In this document: one piece after another, positions 8,714-16,658 of the stretch
Numbering within the stretch: the first letter of the stretch is position 1
Layout of the letters: each line of letters opens with the position of its first letter
Assembly (NCBI RefSeq): GCF_009695745.1
Contig: NZ_VUNH01000012.1
Span: forward strand, 1 to 64,000
Reading direction: 5' to 3'
DNA length: 64,000 bases
From: Pyramidobacter porci
GTDB lineage: Bacteria; Synergistota; Synergistia; Synergistales; Dethiosulfovibrionaceae
Translations under genes and position numbers: made by a program
The notes under the pieces: model-generated
Seen by the model: only the letters and a program-made list of their open reading frames with translations
Told to the model about the DNA's origin: nothing
The model's database searches: none

Positions 8714-8741
8714 GGCACGGCCGCGGACCGTGTCTTTTTTT
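8714..8741 (+). terminator. riboswitch expression-platform terminator
   Basis: A 7-bp stem (8714-8720 with 8728-8734, one G-U) is followed by seven T. It lies between the aptamer and the btuF start, which fits transcription termination on ligand binding. Confidence 0.8.
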
Positions 8742-8812
8742 ATGCCCGCGTTTTCTATAGAGGCGAGCCGGCGGGGGCCGGGTCACGTTTTTTTGCGCAG
8801 GAGGTTCACAGC

Positions 8813-9826
8813 ATGAAAAAGATTCTTCGCAGTTTTCTTGCGGCAGCCGCTTCACTGGCCATGGCCGCGGCATCCTTCGCGGCGGAAACCGTTTATCCCG
8901 TAACCGTCGACAACGGCAATCGCCGGCTCGTCTTCGAGAAGGCGCCTGAACGCGTCGTCACCAACGGCGACAGCAACATCATCGAACTGATGTTCGCGCT
9001 GGGGCTCGAAGGCCGCGTGATCGGGTATGCCGGTTTCAATCCGAAGCGAATGACGGTCTCGGACAAGTACGTGGAGCGTCTGTCGAGGCTGAAAATGATC
9101 TCCGACGATTACATTACGCTGGAACAGCTGGTCGGCGCCAATCCCGACATGTTCCTGTCGGGCTACTTCTACGGACTGGACATCCCCGGCGACACGACGG
9201 GCAGCGCGATCACTCCGGAAGAACTCGACAAATACGGCATCAAGAGCTATGCCATCACCGAATCGCTGATCCGCGTCATGAAAAAACCGCCGGTGAGTCT
9301 CGAGGACACGTACAACGACGTGCGCAATCTGGGCGTGATCTTCAACGTGCAGGACGAAGCCGCGGCAGTGATCAGCTCCATGAAGGCCCGCGCGGCGGCG
9401 GTGACGGACAAGACGGCAGCGGTCCGGGAACCGGTGAACGTCTTTATTCTCCGCGTGGTAACCGACACCGACGTCGCTATCGGCACAGCGGCCAAGACGG
9501 TGGGCGGGCAGGCCATGCCCAGCGCGCTGACGGCTCTGGCGGGCGGACGGAACGTTTTTGGCGGCGTCGACGACAGCTGGATCAAGGTGAGCTGGGAAGA
9601 GGTGATCGGGCATAACCCCGACGTGATCGTCATTCTCGCCTACGGATTCACGATCGATTGCGACAAGATCGCCGAAACGCTGCGGAGCATGCCCGAACTG
9701 TCCGGCGTCAGAGCCGTAAAGAATAACCGCATCTATTCGACGCGCGTCGAGAACACGTATCCCGGTCCTCGCGCCGTGGACGGGCTGGAGATTCTCGCGA
9801 AGTTTTACCATCCCGAGCTGTTCTGA
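8813..9826 (+). CDS. btuF: periplasmic binding protein of a cobalamin/corrinoid ABC importer
   Basis: 337 aa with a signal peptide (KKILRSFLAAAASLAMAAASFA) and the helical-backbone binding-protein fold of the FecB/BtuF family (APERVVTNGDSNIIELMFALG, then LVGANPDMFLSG, then VIGHNPDVIVI). The start is the ATG at 8813 behind GCAGGAGG. Sequence alone does not separate corrinoid from siderophore binding. The cobalamin riboswitch directly upstream decides for vitamin B12 or cobinamide. First gene of a three-gene operon. Confidence 0.85.
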   Translation: MKKILRSFLAAAASLAMAAASFAAETVYPVTVDNGNRRLVFEKAPERVVTNGDSNIIELMFALGLEGRVIGYAGFNPKRMTVSDKYVERLSRLKMISDDYITLEQLVGANPDMFLSGYFYGLDIPGDTTGSAITPEELDKYGIKSYAITESLIRVMKKPPVSLEDTYNDVRNLGVIFNVQDEAAAVISSMKARAAAVTDKTAAVREPVNVFILRVVTDTDVAIGTAAKTVGGQAMPSALTALAGGRNVFGGVDDSWIKVSWEEVIGHNPDVIVILAYGFTIDCDKIAETLRSMPELSGVRAVKNNRIYSTRVENTYPGPRAVDGLEILAKFYHPELF

Positions 9827-9836
9827 AAGGGTTTCG

Positions 9837-10892
9837 ATGCGTTTTTCTTCGATTCGGCAGAGGACGGGGCTGCTTGCCCTCATCCTCTGCATTCTTTTAT
9901 TCGTATCCATAACGATGGGAGTGTCCATCGGCTCGGTGTCCATTCCTTTCGGCCGAGTCTGGGGCATTATCCTGCATCAGCTCTTTCCCGACTGGCAGAC
10001 ATTCGCCCGTGACTGGCCGAAGAACGAGGTCGGCATCGTCTGGCAGCTCCGCTTGCCGCGCGTGCTGCTCGGTTCGCTGGTCGGCGCGGGGCTGGTGATG
10101 GCCGGAGCGACGATCCAGTCGCTGGTGCGCAATTCGCTGGCTGACCCCTATTTGCTCGGCATTTCTTCGGGGGCCTGCGCCGGCGCCGTGCTGGCGATTC
10201 TGTTCGCGGGAAAGCTGCTCGGCGCGGCTTTTTCGGGCATGCCGACGGTGTCTCTGCTGGCCTTTCTCGGCGCGTTGCTGGCCTTCGCGCTCGTCTTCCT
10301 GATCGCCAGCCGCGGCAGCGGCTTGACTCCGATGCGCATGGTTTTATCCGGATTGGCCGTCAGCTATATTTTCATGGCCATGACGAATTTCCTTGTCTAC
10401 CTGAATCAGCGCAGCGGCGCGGAGACCGCCATGTTCTGGATGCTCGGCGGGCTCGGCGGCGCGCGGTGGGACCGGCTGCCCATTCCTTTTGCCGTCACCA
10501 GTCTTTGCCTTGTCGTGCTCATGCTCCAATCCCGTTCGCTCAACGCGCTGCTGCTCGGCGACGAGAGCGCCGCCGCTCTGGGCGTTGATGTGCAGAAGTT
10601 CCGCCGTTTTCTGTTCGTCGTCACTTCGGTGCTCACCGGCGTGCTCGTGGCCGTCAGCGGCTCCATCGGTTTCGTCGGCTTGGTCGTGCCCCATATCATG
10701 CGCATGACCGTCGGGGCCGATCATCGTCGCGTGCTGCCGCTGGGCGCGCTGCTGGGAGCCGTTTTTCTGATCTGGGCCGACGTGTTCTCGCGCACGGTCA
10801 TGGCCCCGCGGGAACTGCCGCTCGGCATCGTCACGGGCTTTATTGGCGCGCCGTTTTTCATCTGGCTGCTGAGCCGCGGAGGGCACAAATGA
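9837..10892 (+). CDS. btuC: FecCD/BtuC-family ABC importer permease
   Basis: 351-aa polytopic protein of the BtuC/FecCD family. Recognisable segments are LRLPRVLLGSLVGAGLVMAG near 70, NSLADPYLLGISSGA near 100, the GLAVSYI region and the C-terminal GFVGLVVPHIMR. It would form the homodimeric channel of the importer. It lies 10 nt after btuF and overlaps the ATPase gene by 4 nt, so the three are one transcript under the riboswitch. Confidence 0.9.
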   Translation: MRFSSIRQRTGLLALILCILLFVSITMGVSIGSVSIPFGRVWGIILHQLFPDWQTFARDWPKNEVGIVWQLRLPRVLLGSLVGAGLVMAGATIQSLVRNSLADPYLLGISSGACAGAVLAILFAGKLLGAAFSGMPTVSLLAFLGALLAFALVFLIASRGSGLTPMRMVLSGLAVSYIFMAMTNFLVYLNQRSGAETAMFWMLGGLGGARWDRLPIPFAVTSLCLVVLMLQSRSLNALLLGDESAAALGVDVQKFRRFLFVVTSVLTGVLVAVSGSIGFVGLVVPHIMRMTVGADHRRVLPLGALLGAVFLIWADVFSRTVMAPRELPLGIVTGFIGAPFFIWLLSRGGHK

Positions 10893-11683
10893 GCGAAAAG
10901 CTGAGCGTCGCCAAGCTGCAGTGGCAGGCCGCGGGACGCCGCATCGTGGACGGCGTCGACGTGACGGTAAGCCCGGGGGAATTCGTGGGCGTCATCGGCC
11001 CCAACGGCAGCGGCAAATCGAGTTTTCTTCGCTGCGTGTATCGCGTCAACAGGCCCAACTTCGGCGCCGTCTTTCTCGACGGCGAGGATCTGTGGAAGAT
11101 GCCCGCCTCGCAGGCGGCGCGCCGCTGCGCGGCCGTGCCGCAGGAGATGCCGGCGCAGTTCGACTTCACGGTGCGCGAGATCGTTGCGATGGGGCGCTAT
11201 CCCTACAAGAAAGCGATGGAGCGCGACAGCGACGACGACCGTCGCCTTGCAGCGCAAGCCATGGACTACGTGGGACTTTCGCAGAAAGCCGATCAGGCTT
11301 TTTCCAGTCTTTCCGGCGGCGAGAAGCAGCGCACCCTGATCGCGCGCGCCATCGCGCAGGATACCGACTTCCTTGTCCTCGACGAACCGACCAACCATCT
11401 CGACATCTACTATCAGCTCGAGATCATGGACTTGATCCGCCGCATGGGAATAGCTTCGCTGGTGGTCATGCACGACCTCAATCTCGCCTCGCAATATTGC
11501 GACCGGCTTTATGTGCTTTGTCAGGGACGCGTCGCTGCCGCGGGGCGTCCGCAGGACGTGATCACGCCGGAGCTCATCGCGCGGCTCTACCATGTGGAAA
11601 CGCGCGTTACGCCTCGCCCCGAGACCGGCCGGCCGCAGATCGCCTTCCTGCGCCGGCTGAGCGGCGCCGAGAGCACGGAATGA
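10889..11683 (+). CDS. btuD: ABC importer ATPase for cobalamin/corrinoid
   Basis: 264 aa. Walker A GPNGSGKSS near 36-44, Q-loop VPQEMP, ABC signature LSGGEKQR near 138, Walker B DFLVLDEPTNHLD and switch His in VVMHDLN. This is the FecE/BtuD type. The start ATG overlaps the permease stop (ATGA). It powers corrinoid import together with the upstream permease and binding protein; the operon ends at the terminator at 11775. Confidence 0.9.
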   Translation: MSEKLSVAKLQWQAAGRRIVDGVDVTVSPGEFVGVIGPNGSGKSSFLRCVYRVNRPNFGAVFLDGEDLWKMPASQAARRCAAVPQEMPAQFDFTVREIVAMGRYPYKKAMERDSDDDRRLAAQAMDYVGLSQKADQAFSSLSGGEKQRTLIARAIAQDTDFLVLDEPTNHLDIYYQLEIMDLIRRMGIASLVVMHDLNLASQYCDRLYVLCQGRVAAAGRPQDVITPELIARLYHVETRVTPRPETGRPQIAFLRRLSGAESTE

Positions 11684-11774
11684 AAACGTCGCGTTACCAA
11701 GCGAGGTCGGTCCTTCACGGCGCCGGCGACACCGTCAGAAGAGACGGAGAAAAACAAAAATCCGATCAGAGCGC

Positions 11775-11810
11775 AACGTCCGACGACTCCTGAATCGTCG
11801 GACGTTTTTC
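11775..11810. terminator. terminator between btu operon and the convergent regulator genes
   Basis: A perfect 12-bp stem (11775-11786 with 11795-11806) is followed by a short T-run. It lies directly after the btu operon and directly before a parS-like site. Confidence 0.7.
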
Positions 11811-12221
11811 AGGCGCGATGTTCCACGTGGAACATTTTCCGCGCGGTCCTCTCACCGCGCTGCTTCATTTTTTGGCCGACGGCTCGGACGTTCTTCAGGA
11901 TCTCGTCGTAAAGCCGCCGCGGCTCATGGAGTCCACGGCCGAAATTGTCCAGCGCTATTTCGTATTGATTTTCCGGGTTGTTCATCCTGGCCTTGCGCAG
12001 GTCGGAGAAATTGTCGAAGCCCAGGCTTTGACAGAAGCGCGTACCGTGGAGAAGGAAATGTGGCACTGCGCCGTCAGATCGCGTGTTTTCATGCGGTCGA
12101 TCTCGTTGTAGTGGAGCGGCAGATACTGCGCCAGCTCCCAATTGGCTTCGTCGGGATCACTTCTGTGCTCGGCGTTGATGAGCTTCCGTTTGACCGAAAA
12201 GGATTTGCCGTCGTTATGCAT
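11809..12221 (-). pseudogene. RpiR-type regulator remnant, frameshifted and lacking the SIS domain
   Basis: Starting at the ATG overlapping the HxlR stop (TGATG), the frame encodes about 60 residues of an RpiR-type helix-turn-helix domain ending DLTAQCHISFSTV. The match then continues in another frame as RFCQSLGFDNFSDLRKARM. Adding one base near 12040 restores a canonical STV-x-RFCQSLGF motif, so a single-base deletion is the simplest reading (a sequencing error is possible). Even if repaired, the product is ~137 aa and lacks the sugar-phosphate-binding SIS domain of ~280-aa RpiR proteins. Its C-terminus is encoded by the parS-like palindrome. Confidence 0.7.
11819..11834. promoter_or_regulatory. 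parS-like centromere site
   Basis: TGTTCCACGTGGAACA is a perfect 16-bp palindrome (18 bp with flanks). It matches the widely conserved ParB-binding parS consensus TGTTNCACGTGNAACA. It overlaps the 3' end of the decayed RpiR-type gene. A second near-identical site lies at 45589. Confidence 0.8.
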
Positions 12222-12535
12222 CAATCCGCCTCGTCGCCCCACGCGATCAACTGGCGCACTGGGGGCAGCGCGCTGCGTCCCAAGTCGGTCAGCGCGTACT
12301 CGGCGAAAAGCGCCGGCTCGCTGAGCTTGCGGCAGCTGACAAAGCCTTCCCGCTCCAGCTGGCGCAGGTAGCCGGTCAGCGTCACGCGCGACACCGCTGC
12401 GCAAAGCCGCCGCAGCTCGCCGAAACGCAGCGGCCGCTCGCCCAGCAGATAGACGACGTAAAACTTCCAGCGATGGGAAAGCAGATCCCAGGTGCGGTTG
12501 AACGTGATCTTTTCGGCAAAGTCTTCCGGAATCAT
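12221..12535 (-). CDS. HxlR-family transcriptional regulator
   Basis: 104 aa, typical HxlR size. The winged-helix core reads WDLLSHRWKFYVVYLLGERPLRFGELRR, close to the family's W-x3-I-L-x2-L-x3-RF-x2-L pattern, then VSRVTLTGYLRQLEREGFV. HxlR proteins often sense redox or electrophiles through an N-terminal Cys; none is at the N-terminus here, though Cys occurs later. It is divergent from the amidase, and a 29-bp imperfect palindrome lies between them. The downstream decayed RpiR-type gene is coupled to its stop codon. Confidence 0.85.
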   Translation of the reverse strand: MIPEDFAEKITFNRTWDLLSHRWKFYVVYLLGERPLRFGELRRLCAAVSRVTLTGYLRQLEREGFVSCRKLSEPALFAEYALTDLGRSALPPVRQLIAWGDEAD

Positions 12536-12857
12536 GAAATTCGCCTCATCTTCATAAAAATTCGTCTGCTGCGCCGGCCGTCAGAAAGTGACGACCCCGC
12601 TACCGTTTTCCGACGGACCGCCGCGCTTTCCAAAGCGGCATGGCTCCTCTTTCCCGGACGGCGGCGAAACGAAAAGCTTTTCTGCCTCTTTTCCACGGCA
12701 GTATATCAGAATTCTAACATAGGCAAGATTTCTATCCTAGATTGATCGCAGCTGACGAAATTTATAAAATAACAGTCAGTTCAGTCCTTCATAAGTTCAG
12801 CAAAATTGTTTTGTGGGAAGGAATCTTTCATGAAAACGCCAGAAAGGGGTAATTTTC
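12536..12857. other. 322-nt divergent intergenic region hxlR/amidase
   Basis: It holds no recognisable gene apart from a 41-codon upstream frame (12830-12955) described among the findings. It contains the candidate operator at 12713-12741 and an AT-rich stretch at 12760-12772 that could include a -10 element for the amidase. Confidence 0.5.
12713..12741. promoter_or_regulatory. candidate HxlR operator
   Basis: A bipartite palindrome: left TCTA-nn-ATAG, right CTAT-nn-TAGA, total 29 bp. It lies ~175 nt upstream of hxlR and ~115 nt upstream of the amidase. Size and position suit a dimeric winged-helix repressor of either gene. Confidence 0.5.
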
Positions 12858-14309
12858 GTGAGCAATGCTGTTGTCGAAATGACGGCCGTAGATCTCTCCA
12901 AGGCCATCCATGCCAGGAAAGTTTCCTGCCGCGAGGTGATGGCTTCCTATCTTGATCACATCGACAAGACCAATCCCCGCGTCAACGCCATCGTCACCCG
13001 CGTCGACGGCGAGGCGCTGCTGAAGCAGGCCGGTGAAAAGGACGCCGAGCTGGCATCCGGCAGGGACAACGGCTGGATGCACGGCTTCCCGCAGGCCGTG
13101 AAGGATCTGGTTCCCACCAAAGGCATCCGCACCACCAAAGGTTCGCTGCTTCTCAAGGACTGGATTCCCGACGCCGACGGCGCTGTCGTCACCGCGATGA
13201 AGCGCGGCGGCGCCATCATCATCGGCAAGACCAACACGCCCGAGTTTGGCTACGGCTCCCAGTCCTACAACGAAGTGTTCGGCGCCACCGGCAATCCATA
13301 CGACGAGAACCGCACCAGCGGCGGCTCGTCCGGCGGCGCGGCCTGCGCCGTCGCTTTGAGGATGCAGGCCGTGGCGGACGGCAGCGACTTCATGGGTTCA
13401 CTGCGCAATCCGGCCGGCTGGTGCAACATCGTCAGCCTGCGTCCATCCATCGGCGTCGTCCCCTCCGGCGGCACCGAACTGTTCACCAACTCCATGGCCA
13501 CGAACGGTTCCATGGGGCGCACCGTGGCCGACGTAGCCCTGCTGCTGGGCACGATCGCCGGTTACAACCCCGCTTTCCCGCTGAGCCGCGAGGCCGACTC
13601 CCGTCTGAAAGCGCTGACGCCGGCGAACGTGCGCGAGGCGCTGAAAAAGGACCAGAAAGGCGTTCGCGTGGCCTGGATCGGCGACTGGGGCGGCGCGCTG
13701 CCCACCGAGCCCGGCGTCATGGAAACCTGCCGCGCGGCCGTCGAGCGCATGAAGGACTTCGGAGCGGTGGTCGAGGACATCAAGCCCTTTTACAATATGA
13801 ACGAGTTCTGGGAGACCATCTGGCTGCCCATCCGCCATTACTGCGCGTCCTCGCTGAAGCCGTGGTACGACAAATGCCGCCAGAATCTGATGAAGCCGGA
13901 GAGCCGCTGGGAGTACGATGGTTCGCTGGCCATGAGCGCCCAGGATGTGTACCGCGCCTTCGAGAAGCGCACCGAGTTTTATCACGCTATGCTCAAGGTT
14001 TACGACGACTACGACTACATCGTCTCACCCACCGCCTGCTGCTTCCCCTTCGACAAAAACGTTCACTGGCCCGAGACGATCAACGGCACGCCGATGCGCA
14101 CCTATCACAATTGGATGGAGATCGTCACGCCGTGGACCATGGGCGGCAACGCAGTCTGTACGGTGCCGGCCGGATTCGGCGGCGCAAATCGCCTTTCCAT
14201 CGGCCTGCAGCTGGTCGCCGCGCCGCACCGTGAGTTCGAGGCGCTGCAGTTCGCCTCGGCCTACGAAGCGGTTACCGGCTTCGTCGACAAGTTCCCGCCC
14301 AAATTCTAG
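12858..14309 (+). CDS. amidase signature family hydrolase
   Basis: 483 aa starting at GTG (AAAGGGG upstream). It has the amidase-signature motifs: catalytic Lys in AVKDL near 79, the GGSSGGAA signature near 155 and the downstream GSDFMGSLRNPA that supplies the nucleophile region. The family cleaves carboxylic amides by a Ser-cisSer-Lys triad, but a GatA role is unlikely because no gatB or gatC is near. The first residues (SNAVVEMTAVDLSKAI) have no signal peptide, so it is cytoplasmic. It is followed by two membrane-protein genes in the same direction, suggesting uptake and hydrolysis of an amide compound. The substrate is unknown. Confidence 0.85.
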   Translation: MSNAVVEMTAVDLSKAIHARKVSCREVMASYLDHIDKTNPRVNAIVTRVDGEALLKQAGEKDAELASGRDNGWMHGFPQAVKDLVPTKGIRTTKGSLLLKDWIPDADGAVVTAMKRGGAIIIGKTNTPEFGYGSQSYNEVFGATGNPYDENRTSGGSSGGAACAVALRMQAVADGSDFMGSLRNPAGWCNIVSLRPSIGVVPSGGTELFTNSMATNGSMGRTVADVALLLGTIAGYNPAFPLSREADSRLKALTPANVREALKKDQKGVRVAWIGDWGGALPTEPGVMETCRAAVERMKDFGAVVEDIKPFYNMNEFWETIWLPIRHYCASSLKPWYDKCRQNLMKPESRWEYDGSLAMSAQDVYRAFEKRTEFYHAMLKVYDDYDYIVSPTACCFPFDKNVHWPETINGTPMRTYHNWMEIVTPWTMGGNAVCTVPAGFGGANRLSIGLQLVAAPHREFEALQFASAYEAVTGFVDKFPPKF

Positions 14310-14393
14310 TTTTTTCTCAGAAGACGTTCCGGAACTGTTCGACTCGCTCCGCGCTCTCAAAATGTTCGTCCCCGCCCAAGGAGGAGCTCTTTT

Positions 14394-15089
14394 ATGGAAG
14401 AATTGTTGAAGATCGGCAACGCGGCGCCTTTCTGGGGGTGCGCCGCCATCAGCGTCGGCATCGTCGTGTCGCTGGCGCTCCGCTACGTGAAGCTGGGCTA
14501 CAAATTCGCCGGCAGCGTCGGCCTCGACAGGGGCGCCTGCAACCGCGCTTTCAAAAGCGGCATGATCTCCGCCACGGGACCCGCTATCGCCCAGGTCATC
14601 GTCATTCTGGCCATGATCTCGGTCGTCGGCGGCCCCATCTCCTGGATCCGTCTGTCCATGATCGGCTCGGCCGCCACCGAGCTGACCGCTGCCCGCACCG
14701 GCGCTGCGGCCTGCGGCGTGGAACTGGGCGGCGCCGGCTACGGCCTGAATCAGATGGCCGTTTCCTGGTTCACGATGAGCGTGAACGGCTGCGGCTGGCT
14801 GCTGATGGTGTGGCTGTTCACCCACAGGATGGACAAAGTCAGCGACAAGACCGGCGGCGCCGACAAGGCATGGCGCGCCATTCTCACCGCCACGGCGAGC
14901 ATCGGCCTTTACAGTCACATGACCAGCCCTTATCTGGTCACATTCAGCGCCCGCACCGTCGCCGCGATCGTCGGCGCTGTCTCCATGTTCGTGCTGATTC
15001 AGCTCGGCAAAACGTATCCCTGGATCAAGGACTACTCGCTGGGCTTCGCCATCATCGCCGGCCTGATCGGCGGTTACTTCTTCATGTGA
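14394..15089 (+). CDS. DUF5058-like membrane protein (component 1 of a two-protein system)
   Basis: 231 aa with about six hydrophobic segments and an overall very hydrophobic, Gly/Ala-rich composition. I recognise it as the DUF5058 type; no function is established for it that I know of. AAGGAGG precedes the ATG. It is 12 nt upstream of a second membrane gene of similar size and 84 nt after the amidase, so the three form a probable operon. The arrangement resembles small two-subunit carriers. Transport of an amide or amino acid is a contextual guess. Confidence 0.6.
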   Translation: MEELLKIGNAAPFWGCAAISVGIVVSLALRYVKLGYKFAGSVGLDRGACNRAFKSGMISATGPAIAQVIVILAMISVVGGPISWIRLSMIGSAATELTAARTGAAACGVELGGAGYGLNQMAVSWFTMSVNGCGWLLMVWLFTHRMDKVSDKTGGADKAWRAILTATASIGLYSHMTSPYLVTFSARTVAAIVGAVSMFVLIQLGKTYPWIKDYSLGFAIIAGLIGGYFFM

Positions 15090-15101
15090 GGGGGCGTTCC
15101 A

Positions 15102-15758
15102 ATGGATTTCAGAACGGAATGGAACAAATCGGTCGTTCGTGTCGGCCGCGTCAGCATGCTCCTGGCAATCTGCTGCAGCTTCCTGCCCAATATCGTACTC
15201 TCTCTGTTCTACGGAGCCCGACCTGACATCGGCAACCTGCTGGCCGGCTGGGGACAGATCGCCGCGGCCTATGGGGCGTTCTACGTCATCGAGCCGATCA
15301 CTTACTACACTGTGCTTGGCACGGCCGGTTCCTACATGGGGATCCTCGCCGGCTCCATGGGACAGATGCGCGTTCCCGCCGCCGCCACCGCGCTTGACGT
15401 TACCGGCAACGAGGCCGGCTCCGACAAGGGCGAGATCATCTCCACGATGGGCATCGCCGGTTCGATCGTCACCAACGTCACGATCCTGACGATCTTCGTC
15501 GTCTTCGGCTACCAGATCCTGGGCGTCCTGCCTCAGACCGTCAAGAACGCGATCTCCAACCTGATTCTGCCGGCGCTGTTCGGCGCCGTGCTGATGCAGT
15601 TCGTGGTCAAGAAGCCCCGCATCGCCCTGTACGCGCTGCCGCTGGTGCTGCTGGTGCGCAAGTTCGTCCCGCTGCCCGGCTGGGGGTATATCCTTATCGC
15701 CGTGTTCGGCAACATGGTCATCTCCAAGTTCGCCTACAGGGCCAAGTTCGTCAAGTAG
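15102..15758 (+). CDS. uncharacterised membrane protein (component 2)
   Basis: 218 aa with at least five hydrophobic stretches. The N-terminal cytoplasmic segment is MDFRTEWNKSVVRVGR. A glycine-rich central region (GTAGSYMGILAGSMGQM) precedes an acidic segment (VTGNEAGSDKGEIIS). It follows the DUF5058-like gene by 12 nt behind GGGGGCG. Always-paired small membrane proteins usually act as one complex, so I infer a heteromeric transporter. Family not securely recognised. Confidence 0.55.
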   Translation: MDFRTEWNKSVVRVGRVSMLLAICCSFLPNIVLSLFYGARPDIGNLLAGWGQIAAAYGAFYVIEPITYYTVLGTAGSYMGILAGSMGQMRVPAAATALDVTGNEAGSDKGEIISTMGIAGSIVTNVTILTIFVVFGYQILGVLPQTVKNAISNLILPALFGAVLMQFVVKKPRIALYALPLVLLVRKFVPLPGWGYILIAVFGNMVISKFAYRAKFVK

Positions 15759-15849
15759 GACCCGCGCTCCGATTCTGTACGGCCGGCTGCGGAACAGCCT
15801 GTCGCCGCCGGCGCCGTTTCGCCAATTGGTTCCGTCCGGGGGGATTTTT

Positions 15850-16365
15850 ATGAGAAGAAAAGACCGCGAAGTGACGTCAGAGGCATGGATCCGCAAGGTC
15901 CTCGAAGAAGCCGAGATCCTTCATCTGGCGCTGATCGACCCGGCGGGGAAACCCTACTCGGTGCCGGTCCATTACGGTCTGGGCGACAACTGTCTTTATA
16001 TCCACGGCGCCATGCAGGGGCGCAAGGTGGAAACGATGCGGGCGCACCCCGACGTGGCTTTTCACGTCGTCGCCGGCTACGAGCTGGTCCCCAGCCCCGT
16101 CAAGGCCGGCTATAAATGGGGCGTCTACCGCAGCGTCATGGGCGAGGGAAAGGTGCGCGTCGTCACCGACTTGGACGAAAAGCGCCGCGCCATCGACCTG
16201 CTCCACGCCCATTACGGTGACGTCAGGGAGAACTACTCCGTCGCCGACGCCAAACTGGAAAAAGTGGTCAACGTGCTGGCAATCGAGATCACGTCGCTGA
16301 CGGGCAAGACCAAGGGCTATCCCAATCCCGACAATCCCCGAACCGTCGTCGTCAGGGAAGAGTGA
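15850..16365 (+). CDS. pyridoxamine 5'-phosphate oxidase-like / NimA-like flavoprotein
   Basis: 171 aa from the ATG at 15850, chosen over an upstream GTG because GGGGGGA sits 7 nt before it. It has the split-barrel FMN-binding features of the NimA/PPOX-like group: R-x-D-x-E-V near the N-terminus, LALIDPAGKPYSVPVHY near 32, and HGAMQGRKVETMRAHPDVAFHV. Members bind flavin or heme and may reduce nitro-compounds; the physiological substrate is unknown. It stands 91 nt after the membrane pair, so cotranscription is possible. Confidence 0.8.
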   Translation: MRRKDREVTSEAWIRKVLEEAEILHLALIDPAGKPYSVPVHYGLGDNCLYIHGAMQGRKVETMRAHPDVAFHVVAGYELVPSPVKAGYKWGVYRSVMGEGKVRVVTDLDEKRRAIDLLHAHYGDVRENYSVADAKLEKVVNVLAIEITSLTGKTKGYPNPDNPRTVVVREE

Positions 16366-16595
16366 GGCGCGCCTCGGCGCGCCCGCGGGAGCGAAAGCTC
16401 TTCGCGCGGCGCTCCGAAAAGGAGTTTTTCCCGGTCTGCTGCGGCTGCGTCAAGATTTTCGCCGGTATCTTCCATTGGAGCTGAATAAAGAGAATCATGA
16501 GAAAGAATCTCTCGCCGAAAGGGCGACTGATCATGGGCGTCAACCTGTGGGAGAAACCGCTATTCTGCTGTTCAACGGCGCGTTCTACAATGTCT

Positions 16596-16650
16596 AAAAA
16601 AACGAGTCTGTCTCCGCCGCCGCAAGGGGGCGAGACGGGCTCGTTTTTTA
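16596..16650. terminator. bidirectional terminator
   Basis: Arms AAAAAAACGAG and CTCGTTTTTT enclose an inner GTCTC/GAGAC stem. It lies between the NimA-like gene and the convergent LysR gene and can serve both. Confidence 0.75.
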
Positions 16651-16658
16651 TGGACCGG

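Noticed and set aside
12858-14309. Amidase as GatA subunit of the tRNA amidotransferase
   Set aside because: No gatB or gatC nearby and the neighbours are membrane proteins; GatA motifs around the second serine differ.
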